In this document: positions 53,804-63,467 of the stretch, in pieces
Layout of the letters: every line of letters begins with the position of its first letter
Position numbering within the stretch: the stretch's first letter is position 1
Assembly: GCF_032268605.1 (NCBI RefSeq)
Contig: NZ_CP130318.1
Location: 3,320,001 to 3,384,000, forward strand
DNA length: 64,000 bases
Direction: 5' to 3'
Source: Paenibacillus aurantius
GTDB taxonomy: Bacteria > Bacillota > Bacilli > Paenibacillales > NBRC-103111
The notes under the pieces: generated by a model
What the model was told of the DNA's origin: nothing
Databases searched by the model: none
The model's input: the letters and a program-made list of their open reading frames with translations, nothing else
Program-made: the position numbers and the translations under genes

Positions 53804-54688
53804 CTAGAAAATCCGGTAGTTGGCAAACCGGTAGGCGAGATAATACGAGGTGGAAATAAGCAGCAGCGAGACGATGGATTTGAAGAAGCCGACCGCCGTC
53901 GCGAGGGCGTATTGGGCTTGTACGAGACCCATCCGGTAGACGAGCGTGTCGATAATATCGCCGGTCTCATAAACCGTAGGGCTGTACAGGTTGAAGACCT
54001 GCTCGAAGCCCGCATTTAGAATTTGGCCGAGGCTTAAGGTGGCCATCAAAATAATCACCGGGGCCATCCCCGGTAAAGTGATGTTCACGATCTGCTTCCA
54101 GCGGTTTGCTCCATCGACCACGGCCGCTTCGTACAGGTTGGGGTTGATGCTCGTCAGGGCGGCCAGGTAAACAATGGTGCTGAAGCCGAAATCCTTCCAT
54201 AAGTCTGAGCCTACGAGCACATAGGGAAACAAGGAAGGGGTCCCCAGAAAGAAGATCGGTTCTCCACCGAACGCCCGGATCACCTGGTTGACGATTCCTT
54301 TGGTGGGGGACAGAATGTCAATCAGAATCCCTCCCAGGATGACCCAGGACATAAAATGCGGCAAATAAATCAACGTTTGCACACTGCGCTTAACCCATCT
54401 CAGCCTCATCTCGTTAAGCAGGATCGCAACCGCGATCGGAACCACTTGGCCGGCGATCACTTTCATGACGGAAATATACAGCGTATTGAACACGACCTGA
54501 TAGAAATTGGGAAGCTGCAGCAGGAAAGTGAAATTATCCCAGCCTACCCATTTCGAATGAAAGATGCCCTTGGCCGGTACAAAGTTCTGAAACGCGATAA
54601 CGAACCCGAAGGCGGGAACGTAATGATAAATTAATAGCAGCAAGGCCCCCGGTAAGAACATGAGATGAAGAGGCCAGCGCGAATACAA
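53804..54688 (-). CDS. LplB/YteP-type ABC transporter permease
   Basis: A 294-aa permease. The start WPLHLMFLPGALLLLIYHYVPAFG is characteristic of LplB. The EAA loop is YEAAVVDGANRWKQIVNITLPG. TTG at 54688 has AAGGAG 7 nt upstream. The frame stays open further upstream, and an ATT codon sits 8 nt after AAAGGAGG at about 54751, which would add some 20 basic residues; the TTG fits the family better. Partner of the LplC-type gene. Confidence 0.92.
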   Translation of the reverse strand: MYSRWPLHLMFLPGALLLLIYHYVPAFGFVIAFQNFVPAKGIFHSKWVGWDNFTFLLQLPNFYQVVFNTLYISVMKVIAGQVVPIAVAILLNEMRLRWVKRSVQTLIYLPHFMSWVILGGILIDILSPTKGIVNQVIRAFGGEPIFFLGTPSLFPYVLVGSDLWKDFGFSTIVYLAALTSINPNLYEAAVVDGANRWKQIVNITLPGMAPVIILMATLSLGQILNAGFEQVFNLYSPTVYETGDIIDTLVYRMGLVQAQYALATAVGFFKSIVSLLLISTSYYLAYRFANYRIF

Positions 54689-54768
54689 GGAGCCTCTCCT
54701 TGTGATCCGCGCCGTTCGGCTGCCTGACTGCCATGCCTTAACCTCTGTACGAATGTTGCCCGCCTCCT

Positions 54769-56415
54769 TTATTTCTTCTGTTTCGCGTACCAGTCGTTAA
54801 CCTCTTTGGTGATTTCCGCGCCTCCGAGCTTATTCCAGTTCTCGACGAACGAATCGAAGGTATCGATCGGAGCACCCATAATAATCTTCATGAAGGTCTG
54901 CTCCACCAAGTCCCCGGTCGTGCTGCTTCTTTTGACCATGGTACTGGTCGGAATGCCGTAATAAGCGTCAGGAAGAAGAAGCTTTTCGTTGAAATACTTG
55001 TTAACGATTCCAAGCGAGCCCTCGGGTCCAAAGATTTTGGCGTAGTTCCAGTAGCTCTTGTCCCCGCCCAGGTATTTCTTAACCTGATCGTAATTGAGCT
55101 GCTGTCCCGGGTTAAGCTTGCTCGTGTCTCCCGTCTTCAGAGCCTCTTGAATATTCAAGTAGTTATTCAGATTCTTTCGGGCGCCGTAAGTCCGAACGGT
55201 AAAATACTTGTGGGACGGAAACCCGTTGTCGTAATCGAATTTGCCGTCGGCGGTTTTGCCGAAGCATTTCTCCACCCAGAGGTTCATCATCTTCATGATG
55301 GCTTCCGGATGCTTGGCGTTCTTGTTGACCACGAAGTAAACCGGAGGCGAGGAAGAGATTTGCGGTTTGACGGGCTTGTCGTCAATGGAAAGCAGCGGAT
55401 AGCATTCCCAGACCGCCTTCGGGTCGTTCTTCATCGATTTGTTCAGGTTAGACAGCGGGTCCGCCATGGCCCCGAACACCAGCCCCACGCGTCCCGTGGC
55501 AATGTCTTCTTGAAGCTGGGGGGTTCCTTTGACGGAGAATTCCTTCTCGATCTCCCCCGACTTATACAGCTCCTGAAGCTTGGCGAGCGCCTGCTTCATT
55601 TCGGGCTGAATCAGGCCCTGGACAAGCCCTCCCGATTTGGGATCGGCGATCCACATGTTCTTGTAGGCATGGTACGAATTAAAGAACCCGGTCATCCCGC
55701 CAAAAGCGCTGAAGATATCCTTGCGGAAGCCGATCCCCACCGTATCGTTCTTGCCGTTCTTGTCGGGGTCGTTGTTCTTGAAGGCCTTGGAGATCGCCAG
55801 AACGTCCTGCATCGTCTTCGGCTCGGGAATCCCCAGATTGTCGAGCCAGTCCTTGCGGAGCCACACCATGGTTGCTCCGTCCATTGCCGCCGTCGTATAG
55901 GGAAGCGCCATCAATTTTCCGTCGAACGTCGCGGAGTTGATGCCGATGTTGCCGTCTTCCCGAAGCTTCTCGTCGGCGAGCGGAGATATGTATTGCTTGT
56001 AGACCTTTGTCAGATCGGCCAACATATCCGAATCCACCAGCTGCTGCAGCTGGGTGGGGGTCACCTGGAAGACGTCCGGAAGCTCACCGGAAGCGATAGC
56101 CACGTTCAGCTTCTCGTTATATTGCGTCTCGTCCACCGTCCAGTCGCTCTTGATCTGGATGCCGGTTTCCTCCAGCAGCGTGCGCGTCCACAAGTTGTTG
56201 CTCATGGAATCGCCTTCCGGGAAAGTCGTGTTAACGGCCTGGGACAGGACCATTCTTACATTGATCGGCGGATCGAACTTGGCATTGGGATCCTTCTGCT
56301 CCGTTGGAGCGGCATCGCTCTGTTTCTCCTCGTTCCCTTGGGAGCAAGCGCCCAGGAGGCTCCCCGCCAGCATGGTTCCTGCCAATAGGGCAGCGTGATA
56401 AGCCAAACGTTTCAA
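54769..56415 (-). CDS. LplA/YtcQ-type solute-binding lipoprotein
   Basis: A 548-aa lipoprotein with lipobox LLGAC (MLAGSLLGACSQGNEEK). The mature protein has the marks of the LplA/YtcQ branch: TTFPEGDSMSNNLWTRTLLEETG, NEKLNVAIASGELPDVFQVTP and DKNGKNDTVGIGFRKD. Starts at TTG 56415, with AGGGGGAA upstream. First gene of the importer/GH78 unit; a likely -10 TATTCT is near 56494. Binds the oligosaccharide for the 53.8 and 52.9 kb permeases. Confidence 0.93.
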   Translation of the reverse strand: MKRLAYHAALLAGTMLAGSLLGACSQGNEEKQSDAAPTEQKDPNAKFDPPINVRMVLSQAVNTTFPEGDSMSNNLWTRTLLEETGIQIKSDWTVDETQYNEKLNVAIASGELPDVFQVTPTQLQQLVDSDMLADLTKVYKQYISPLADEKLREDGNIGINSATFDGKLMALPYTTAAMDGATMVWLRKDWLDNLGIPEPKTMQDVLAISKAFKNNDPDKNGKNDTVGIGFRKDIFSAFGGMTGFFNSYHAYKNMWIADPKSGGLVQGLIQPEMKQALAKLQELYKSGEIEKEFSVKGTPQLQEDIATGRVGLVFGAMADPLSNLNKSMKNDPKAVWECYPLLSIDDKPVKPQISSSPPVYFVVNKNAKHPEAIMKMMNLWVEKCFGKTADGKFDYDNGFPSHKYFTVRTYGARKNLNNYLNIQEALKTGDTSKLNPGQQLNYDQVKKYLGGDKSYWNYAKIFGPEGSLGIVNKYFNEKLLLPDAYYGIPTSTMVKRSSTTGDLVEQTFMKIIMGAPIDTFDSFVENWNKLGGAEITKEVNDWYAKQKK

Positions 56416-56649
56416 ATGATATTCCCCCTGTTCCTTTTCAATTTGGGATATGATGCTAGTGTAGACGAAGTCCGGTGGACCGGGCTAGAATAACATCTTT
56501 ACATCCCGTGTAGAATTTTTACCTCCTTTCGTGGCCCTGCACAAAAGATTAAACTCCCGTTAACAAACGGATTTACCAGCCCTTGAATGAGCCGCCTGTT
56601 CTCCCCATACATTTAAATAGACCAGGTCCATGGCGAAAGGAGTCCCCAG

Positions 56650-57282
56650 ATGAAAGAGCATTGCCCGAATGTGATAGAGGTGATCGGGGTAGGCAAGGTG
56701 AATGCGGTTCCGGACGAGGCGGTGATCGTACTTGGCGTGGACTCGCAAGGCTTGGAGCTGCAAAAGGTCCAGGCCGAGAATGCCGCTACCGTTTCGACCA
56801 TAATCCGCTCCCTGCTGGCCTTATCCGTTCCGCGCGAAAACATCCAGACGACGGACTACCGGATTGAGCCCCAGTACGATTACCCCGACGGCAAGGCCGT
56901 GTTCCGGGGCTATAAGGTAACGCATCTGCTTCGAATCGAGAACGGGGAAATCGGCCTGACCGGCCAAATCGTCGACACCGCCGTTTCGCAAGGAGCCAAC
57001 AACGTAAGCAGCATTTCCTTTGATGTTAAGCACCGGGAGGCCTACGTTCAGGAGGCATTGTCCCTCGCCATCCGCAACGCCCGGCAGAAAGCGGAAGCAA
57101 TCGCGGTGACCTTGCGCATTCCACTTCCGGCCCTTCCCTGTGAAGTTCAGGAGCTTCCGCCCGCTTCCGGCCCGGTCCCCTACTCCGCCGCCCTGTATGC
57201 CAAAAGCGAAGCGGCCACCCCGATCCAGCCCGGGCAGATTTCCATCACCGCTTCGGTGCGTGTTACGTACCCCATCTCCTGA
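56650..57282 (+). CDS. SIMPL-domain (DUF541) protein
   Basis: A 210-aa protein of the SIMPL/DUF541 family. It opens directly with the domain's VIEVIGVGKVNAVPDEAVIVLGV and has IQTTDYRIEPQYDY and YVQEALSLAIRNARQKAEAIA, the most conserved parts. Unlike the periplasmic Gram-negative members it has no signal peptide. AAAGGAG lies 7 nt before the ATG; a possible -35 TTGAAT is at 56583-56588. Monocistronic on the plus strand between two importers. Its role is unknown; nothing links it to sugar transport. Confidence 0.9.
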   Translation: MKEHCPNVIEVIGVGKVNAVPDEAVIVLGVDSQGLELQKVQAENAATVSTIIRSLLALSVPRENIQTTDYRIEPQYDYPDGKAVFRGYKVTHLLRIENGEIGLTGQIVDTAVSQGANNVSSISFDVKHREAYVQEALSLAIRNARQKAEAIAVTLRIPLPALPCEVQELPPASGPVPYSAALYAKSEAATPIQPGQISITASVRVTYPIS

Positions 57283-57293
57283 AAGCGGAACAT

Positions 57294-57335
57294 AAAAAAA
57301 GGAGTTGGCCTCTATTGAGGTCAGCTCCTTCTTTT
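57294..57335. terminator. Bidirectional terminator between converging genes
   Basis: A 12-bp stem with two G-U pairs (57301-57312 with 57317-57328), a four-base loop, seven A's on the left and a T-rich tract on the right. It can end both the SIMPL gene and the importer operon that converges on it. Confidence 0.88.
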
Positions 57336-57345
57336 CGCAGGTGGC

Positions 57346-58215
57346 TTACTCCTTTAACGAACCGAGCGAGGCCCCTTTCACGAAATACTTTTGCAGAAAG
57401 GGATAGACGATCAGAATCGGCAGCGTGGCAAATAGCGTGATGCCGGCCTTCAGCATCTCCGGCGTCATGACAAGCGACACCTCGGCGCTGCTGGCCATAT
57501 TGCTAGCTTGCTCCTCCATGACCAAATTGCGCAGGAGCACCTGAAGGGGCAGGAGATCCTTGCTGCGAATATACAGCAGGGCGTTGAAGTAAGAGTTCCA
57601 CTGGCCTACCGCATGAAACAAGGCGATGGTGGCAATGACCGGCAGGGACATGGGGATGGCCACCCGGGCGTAAATTCCCCATTCGCTGCAGCCGTCCATC
57701 TTGGCGGCGTCGAACATTTCGCTTGAAATGCCCTGGAAGAACGTCTTCATAATGATCACGTAGAAGGCCGACAAGGCTCCGGGTATCATGAGCGCCCACA
57801 GGGTGTTCTCCATTCCGAGAGACCGAACCAGCAGATAGTTCGGGATGAGGGGCGCGGAAAAAATAAAGGTGACGACGATCCCGCGAAGCACGATTTTTCT
57901 CCCCGGCATGGACGGACGGGATAAGGCATAAGCGATGGTAGACGTCAGGACGAGAGAAATCAGTGTTCCAAGGACGGTAATATAGACGCTTACCCCCATC
58001 GCCCTCCACAGGTTATCCATCCCGAGGATCATCGAATAGACTTCGGTATTCCAGCCCTTGGGCCAGAAATAGACGAGCTTGGCGTTGGCGTAGCGGGCTT
58101 CGCTTAGCGAGACCGCGGCCAGATGGATTAAAGGAGAGATCATCGTCAAACAGAGCACGATAAAAAAGGTCCCGTTGATGAAAGAAAACCAACGGTCCGA
58201 CCGGTAAGCGGGCAT
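57346..58215 (-). CDS. LplC/YtcP-type ABC transporter permease
   Basis: A 289-aa permease from ATG at 58215, chosen for the AAAGGAGG 5-6 nt upstream; an upstream frame start at 58290 overlaps the preceding gene. Six membrane segments, with a first segment FINGTFFIVLCLTMISPLIHLA. The EAA loop is FDAAKMDGCSEWGIYARVAIPMS and the end is LQKYFVKGASLGSLKE. Last gene of the region D importer. Confidence 0.93.
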   Translation of the reverse strand: MPAYRSDRWFSFINGTFFIVLCLTMISPLIHLAAVSLSEARYANAKLVYFWPKGWNTEVYSMILGMDNLWRAMGVSVYITVLGTLISLVLTSTIAYALSRPSMPGRKIVLRGIVVTFIFSAPLIPNYLLVRSLGMENTLWALMIPGALSAFYVIIMKTFFQGISSEMFDAAKMDGCSEWGIYARVAIPMSLPVIATIALFHAVGQWNSYFNALLYIRSKDLLPLQVLLRNLVMEEQASNMASSAEVSLVMTPEMLKAGITLFATLPILIVYPFLQKYFVKGASLGSLKE

Positions 58216-58249
58216 GGCCGCCTCCTTTCTCCTGGAGTCCGACCAGGTG

Positions 58250-59158
58250 TTAATAGATGCTCTCACCGGTTGTTTTGCGGCTGAGCGCATTCAATCCGAC
58301 GACCAGAATAAGGCCGACCAGCGATTTGAAAATGCCGATGGCGGTAGTCAGGCTGAACTGTGCCCCGAGCAGGCCGACCCGGTAGACGTACGTGTCGATC
58401 ACTTCCCCGACATCCCGGACGAGCGGGTTCAGCAGAATCAGCACCTGCTCCACATTGGCGTCCAGCACATGACCGATCCGCAGCAGGAACAGAACGGTGA
58501 TGGCCGGCAGCAGAGAGGGAAGGGTGATCGACCACATTTGGCGAAATCGTCCCGCCCCATCCATCATAGCGGCTTCGTACAAGCTGGGGTTAATGCCGGA
58601 CAGGGCCGCCAAATAGATGATCATGCCCCATCCGATTTCCTTCCAGATGCCGATCGATACCAGGATGCTGCGGAAATACTCCGGGATGGTGAGAAAATCC
58701 CGGTTGGCCAAGCCAAGCGAGCCCAGGATGGTGTTCAGAAACCCGTCGATGGAAAGAAGGTTAACGAACAAACCGCCTACAATGACCCAGGAGAGAAAGT
58801 GCGGAAGATAAAGCAGCGTTTGAACCGGCCGTTGAAACCATTTTTGCCGGATTTCATTCAAGAGCAGAGCCAGGATTAGGGGCGCCGGGAATCCGAAAAT
58901 AATGGAATAGAGGCTGAGAAGCATCGTATTGCGCAGGATTCGGTAAAATTCCGCGTAGGTGAACATGTTCTGGAAATGCTTCAGGCCCACCCACGGGCTG
59001 TCGGCCATGCCTGCGAACAGGTTATAGTTCTGAAAGGCAATAACATTACCCAAGAGCGGCACGTAGCGGAAAATAAGGAAGTGCAGGATGCCGGGCAGGG
59101 CGATAAGAAGCAGCAGCAGGGCATCATTCGAAGTAAGCTTATGATAGATACGGACCAA
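58250..59158 (-). CDS. LplB/YteP-type ABC transporter permease
   Basis: A 302-aa permease with six membrane segments (first: ALLLLLIALPGILHFLIFRYVPL). The EAA loop is YEAAMMDGAGRFRQMWSITLPS. The start is TTG at 59158, with GGAGGGG about 6-8 nt upstream. Partner of 57346-58215. Confidence 0.92.
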   Translation of the reverse strand: MVRIYHKLTSNDALLLLLIALPGILHFLIFRYVPLLGNVIAFQNYNLFAGMADSPWVGLKHFQNMFTYAEFYRILRNTMLLSLYSIIFGFPAPLILALLLNEIRQKWFQRPVQTLLYLPHFLSWVIVGGLFVNLLSIDGFLNTILGSLGLANRDFLTIPEYFRSILVSIGIWKEIGWGMIIYLAALSGINPSLYEAAMMDGAGRFRQMWSITLPSLLPAITVLFLLRIGHVLDANVEQVLILLNPLVRDVGEVIDTYVYRVGLLGAQFSLTTAIGIFKSLVGLILVVGLNALSRKTTGESIY

Positions 59159-59235
59159 CGTGCTCCCCTCCAGCAGTCAGGATGGGAGGAAGGGAACCTA
59201 AACGGAAGGAGTTCCCGCCGCGGTTCCTTCTCTCC

Positions 59236-60807
59236 TTACTTTTTGTGGAAGCCGTTGTACCAATCGGTCGCTTCCTTGATCACGTCATCGCCGCCCCGGC
59301 GGCGCCATTCCTTAACGAAATTATCGAAGCCGCTGTCAACCGGCTCTTTGCCCGTAATGACTTTCGCGAACATATCCAGGAACAGGGTTCCCGCCCCGGT
59401 ACCCGGCACGAGCTCCGGATGGGTTTTCAAATTTTCGAGCGTCGGCATATGCAAAGCATCGTTCGGCACCACATTGGCCGCCGCCGTTTTAATTCCGGCT
59501 TTGATCGCTTCGGAGTTGGGGATAACATCCAGCAGCTTCGATCCCATTCGTCCGTCACCCCGGGGGTTGATGGAAAGCTGATAGAAGACGGAAGCGTCAT
59601 TCTCTTTATTGGCCGGTTCATTCAGATCCCACTTCGGCTTGCCGCCCTCTTCCTTATAGTTGTAATCCTTGATGCCGAGGGCAAAGAAGGGATCCGCCTC
59701 ATCCGACCAAGCCCAGTTAAGAAACTTGATAACTTCCTCCGCGTTCTTCTTCTGGGTCGGCACGGTCCATACGAAGTAAATCTGGTCTCCTTGTACCGAT
59801 AGGCCTTTTCCTTTAGGACCCTGCGGAGCTTCCAGCATACTGACCTTGGCCCCCTTCTGGTTAACGTAGAACTCCGGCAGTCCCCAGTTGGAGTTGTAAT
59901 TCGTCACATCATGAATCCAGACGCCGCCTTTCCCCTGCTTGATGCCCGCTTCCCAATCCGCCGATTTGTTCGTGAACAGGTTCGGGTTGATATAGCCTTT
60001 ATCATACAAGTCCTTCCAGAATTTTAAGGAGTCCTTGATTTCCGGCTGAATCATCCCCGGCTCCAGCTTGCCGTTCTTCCAATACCACGCGCCCGGGTCC
60101 GCTCCGAATTCCTGAAAGAACAGGTTGGAGTAAATAAGATTCTCCCGGACGTAGAAGCCGTACTCGTCATTCGGATCCCCGTTGCCGTTCATATCTTCCT
60201 TCTTGACCGCTTCAAAAAACTTCAAGTAGTCGTCCACCGTCTTCGGCTGCTGCATGCCCAGCTTATCCAGCCAGTCCTGGCGGATATAGACCACCCGCGA
60301 GGCCGGAAGCGCCGAAAGGGCTGGAATTCCGTAAATCTTTCCATCCTTGCTGACGCGCGGGCTTTCCCAGGCCTCCTTAGGAATCTTCTTTTTCAGGTTC
60401 GGGCCGTATTTCTCAATAAGAGGAGTGAGGTCCTGAAACACCCCTTTGTCCAGCGCCCCCGGGTGCATGGTGGAATTGATGCTGTCCGTGCGGATCAGAT
60501 CCGGCAGGTCGCCTGAGGCGAAACGAACGGTCATCTGCTGGGTAAAATCATTTCCGTGGCCGAGAAATTCAAATTTCAGGTTATAGCCCGACTGCTTGGA
60601 CAATTCCTGGATATAACGGTCTCCTTCCTTCACCTGCATCGCGTATTTGGCATTCGAATGCGAAAGCAGAATATGAAGATCTTTGGAGCCCGCTGCTCCC
60701 TCGGCATTCCCCGGCTTCTCCTTCCCTCCACAGCCCGCGACAAGCACCGTAGCAGACGCAGCAAGCGAAACATAGGCTGTTAAGCGCTTTCGGTTTATCG
60801 GTCTCAT
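59236..60807 (-). CDS. LplA/YtcQ-type solute-binding lipoprotein
   Basis: A 523-aa lipoprotein with lipobox LVAGC (TVLVAGCGGKEKPGN). Mature-protein features of the branch include DMNGNGDPNDEYGF (calcium-binding-like repeat) and SADWEAGIKQGKGGVWIHDV. ATG at 60807 is preferred to a GTG four codons upstream that overlaps the ribosome site. Downstream of the AraC-type sensor gene, from which it is separated by 125 nt with a possible promoter. No enzyme gene is in the unit, so its substrate is not indicated. Confidence 0.92.
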   Translation of the reverse strand: MRPINRKRLTAYVSLAASATVLVAGCGGKEKPGNAEGAAGSKDLHILLSHSNAKYAMQVKEGDRYIQELSKQSGYNLKFEFLGHGNDFTQQMTVRFASGDLPDLIRTDSINSTMHPGALDKGVFQDLTPLIEKYGPNLKKKIPKEAWESPRVSKDGKIYGIPALSALPASRVVYIRQDWLDKLGMQQPKTVDDYLKFFEAVKKEDMNGNGDPNDEYGFYVRENLIYSNLFFQEFGADPGAWYWKNGKLEPGMIQPEIKDSLKFWKDLYDKGYINPNLFTNKSADWEAGIKQGKGGVWIHDVTNYNSNWGLPEFYVNQKGAKVSMLEAPQGPKGKGLSVQGDQIYFVWTVPTQKKNAEEVIKFLNWAWSDEADPFFALGIKDYNYKEEGGKPKWDLNEPANKENDASVFYQLSINPRGDGRMGSKLLDVIPNSEAIKAGIKTAAANVVPNDALHMPTLENLKTHPELVPGTGAGTLFLDMFAKVITGKEPVDSGFDNFVKEWRRRGGDDVIKEATDWYNGFHKK

Positions 60808-60932
60808 TAGCGTTCCCACCCTTTGGTTAAGATGGCTCCATTGTGCGGCACCCCGGTCTACCAGGCAATGCTCCTTTCCTACGGAGGGTCATAAGCGATG
60901 CGGCAAAAGAAAACAAGAGCTAAAGCAAAACG

Positions 60933-63245
60933 TCAGGAAGCCGCTCGCTTCTGCTTCCGGTACTCTCCCGGAGGCATGCCGCAGGTTTGCTTAAAAATCC
61001 GGTTGAACGTCTGGACGCTGGCATAGCTCAGCCTGGCGGCGATCTCTTTGATGGGCATCTCCGTATGCTCCAGCCATTCTCTTGCCTTGGACATCCTCCA
61101 CTCCAGCACGTATTCGCTGAACGTGACGCCGGCTTCTTCCTTGAATATTTTGCTCAGATGAGAAACGGACAGGTCAAAATGGTCGGCGGCCATCTGCAGG
61201 GACAGGTCCTCCTCGCACCGCTCTTCGATAAAGGCTTTGACCTGATGAACCATTTTCTTCTGCCGGGAAACGGTCTGCTCGGAAAGGGCCTCCTGTACCG
61301 CCGGAATCATCTCATCTGACAGCCATTGCTCCAGCTCGTTTACCGACTGCAGGCGGTATAACGGCTCGTACGGGTCAAGCCCGAACCGATCCCGAAGATC
61401 GCAGCCGGATTGCTGCAGTGTGTAATCGAGCTCTCCCAGCAGGTAAGCAAAAAGGGCCCTTGCCGTGTCGGGCGGGACCGGGGTCGCGGTCAATTCCTCC
61501 CGGAGACCGGCAAGCAGACGGCGGGACTCTTCCGCGTTGCCGTGGACGAGATGAAACACGATCCGCTTCTGAAGCTCGACAAGCTGCTGGGTGGACCGGT
61601 TGAGTCCGGGGTCCAGCCGTCCGGCCGAGATCGTGGCGTTCTCGCCTAGAGCGAGACGGTGTCTCAGCAGGCTCCGTGCCTCCTCGTATCCGCGGGCAAT
61701 GGCTTCATATCCTTCCAGCCTGGAGCTTATGGCGATACTGAGCGGGAAGCGAAAATAGGTCAGCGCATGTCCTCGGGCTTCATCCGCGCACCGGATCAGG
61801 CGCTCCAGCATCTCCCCTTCTCCGGATCCCTGCCTGCCGGCGGGATCGTCCTCCGTACCGATGAGCAGAACGACCTGCCCCGTTTCGGGCGTGAATGCGA
61901 GACAGGAAGGGAAGGCGTGGAAAGTTTCCTCCAGCATTTTGAGGAGGGCATAATGAATCAGCCCCCGGTCCTTGCCTCGGTACGTTTCCCGAAAGAGGTC
62001 AACCCGGTCGGTTTGGGCTACACAGACGAAGACTGCTCCTCCGGCCGGACGAAAATGAAACCGTTCCGCCTCGGCTAGGAAGTCGTTCTCCGATAGTTCT
62101 CCCTTTAGAAGCTGATGAAAAAATCCCTGTTTCAAATAGGGGAACTGCTCCTTCAACCGGCTGAGAAGGGTTTGGTTCGTGTCAACCAGTTCATGCAAGT
62201 AGGAATCAAGGGCATCCAGACCGTCACGCGGTCTCGGGGCCTCCGGCCGCACCGGAAGCACTTTGCGGGACAGCCGGTCGATCGGCCTGTACAGCCAACG
62301 GGAAGCAAACAGCGCGACGCCTCCCCAGGCGAACGTAAGGATCCCCACAAGCCCCCAGGTGATCCATTGAATCCGGTTCACCTGGCGCGAGAATACCTCG
62401 GCCGGCGTCATCACATAGTAGGTCCAGCCACCGGAAGCTGCCGTTTTCGCCCGCAGCCTGTGCGCAACCCCTTCCAGGTCAATCGTGACCGGCTGAAGAA
62501 CCGCCTTCTCCCGATTGGCGTACAAATCTTTAAAGTCCTCCAGCCTTTTGCCCATCTGCTCTTCCTGATTGCTGATCACGATACGCCCCTGCTCGTCCGC
62601 CACCATCAGCTTCGTCCGGTTGGCCAGCTCGAGGGAACCGAGAAAACGCAGGATGTCCTGGGGGTTGACATGCAAGACCAGCACCCCTTGCGTGTAGCTG
62701 GTCTGGATCGGCACGGGCGAATAAAGCAGCATATCCGGCTGATCGTCAAAGGTGTTCGCCGGCACCAGGAAAGGTTCATTGGCTTTCGGCATCCAAGTGT
62801 CGAGAATGGGGGCCAGGCGCTGCATGGGACGGCTGCTCGTTTCAAAGGCGTTCGAATACAAATAATTGCGGTGATTCCTTAGAATCATCGATACGTTATA
62901 AGGAATAGGCGAGGAACTGCGGATCCGCCGGATGGTTTCATTCATTTCCAGCGAATTGGTGAGGTTGTCGATCGATGGGCCGTCCCGAACCGTTCTTTCC
63001 ACCGCCAAGCTCGTGGCTATGTTGATGGAAGATACCCGAAGGGAAGCGATAAATTGCGAAAGCTGCTTCTCCACCTGGTCCAGCATGTACTTATGATTTC
63101 CGTTGACCTCATTTTGGAGGCTTCGTGATGCCAGGAACGAGGAAAGCAAGCCGACAAGAAGCACCGGAACAATGCTTACAATCAAGGAATACCCCAGAAG
63201 TTTCCGCTGGAACGATACCGGCCGGAGCTTGTTCAGCCATGTCAT
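60933..63245 (-). CDS. Membrane-bound AraC-family sensor-regulator
   Basis: A 770-aa single-protein sensor and regulator. It has two membrane segments (YSLIVSIVPVLLVGLLSSFL; WITWGLVGILTFAWGGVALFA) flanking a Cache-like extracellular domain, a cytoplasmic middle of ~330 residues with no clear motif, and a C-terminal AraC DNA-binding domain (SLQMAADHFDLSVSHLSKIF; IKEIAARLSYASVQTFNRIF). ATG at 63245 follows GGGAGG by 8 nt; the frame runs on to 63311 without support. It is upstream of an LplA/B/C importer and should control it in response to an outside ligand, without a separate kinase. Confidence 0.93.
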   Translation of the reverse strand: MTWLNKLRPVSFQRKLLGYSLIVSIVPVLLVGLLSSFLASRSLQNEVNGNHKYMLDQVEKQLSQFIASLRVSSINIATSLAVERTVRDGPSIDNLTNSLEMNETIRRIRSSSPIPYNVSMILRNHRNYLYSNAFETSSRPMQRLAPILDTWMPKANEPFLVPANTFDDQPDMLLYSPVPIQTSYTQGVLVLHVNPQDILRFLGSLELANRTKLMVADEQGRIVISNQEEQMGKRLEDFKDLYANREKAVLQPVTIDLEGVAHRLRAKTAASGGWTYYVMTPAEVFSRQVNRIQWITWGLVGILTFAWGGVALFASRWLYRPIDRLSRKVLPVRPEAPRPRDGLDALDSYLHELVDTNQTLLSRLKEQFPYLKQGFFHQLLKGELSENDFLAEAERFHFRPAGGAVFVCVAQTDRVDLFRETYRGKDRGLIHYALLKMLEETFHAFPSCLAFTPETGQVVLLIGTEDDPAGRQGSGEGEMLERLIRCADEARGHALTYFRFPLSIAISSRLEGYEAIARGYEEARSLLRHRLALGENATISAGRLDPGLNRSTQQLVELQKRIVFHLVHGNAEESRRLLAGLREELTATPVPPDTARALFAYLLGELDYTLQQSGCDLRDRFGLDPYEPLYRLQSVNELEQWLSDEMIPAVQEALSEQTVSRQKKMVHQVKAFIEERCEEDLSLQMAADHFDLSVSHLSKIFKEEAGVTFSEYVLEWRMSKAREWLEHTEMPIKEIAARLSYASVQTFNRIFKQTCGMPPGEYRKQKRAAS

Positions 63246-63424
63246 TCGTTGTCCTCCCATCCCGCCTGCCCGCTTAAGGCTCAGGCGTCCATTAGGTAAC
63301 CCGAGAGGCATACTGTCCCCCCCCCGCGGAATCCTGTATCAAACCTGTATTACTGTTGTATTATTCGTCTTCGTTTAACAAAATCCTACCTCTGCCGTCC
63401 ATTTTGGTAAGAAACCACAAATAA

Positions 63425-63453
63425 CCGGCCTTCCCGCGTGAGGGGAAGGCCGG
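63425..63453 (-). terminator. Stem-loop after the ABC remnant / Spo0M-like gene
   Basis: An 11-bp perfect GC-rich stem (CCGGCCTTCCC with GGGAAGGCCGG at 63425-63435 and 63443-63453) and a 7-base loop. The T tract after it on the minus strand is weak (TTATTTGTGG), so efficiency is uncertain. Between it and 63245 lies a short promoter region with a run of about ten C's near 63320. Confidence 0.6.
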
Positions 63454-63467
63454 TGACCGGGTACCGC

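Noticed and set aside
63311-63325. Run of about ten C's as a phase-variable switch
   Set aside because: It lies outside the chosen start of the AraC-type gene and would not change a reading frame; length variation alone is not shown.
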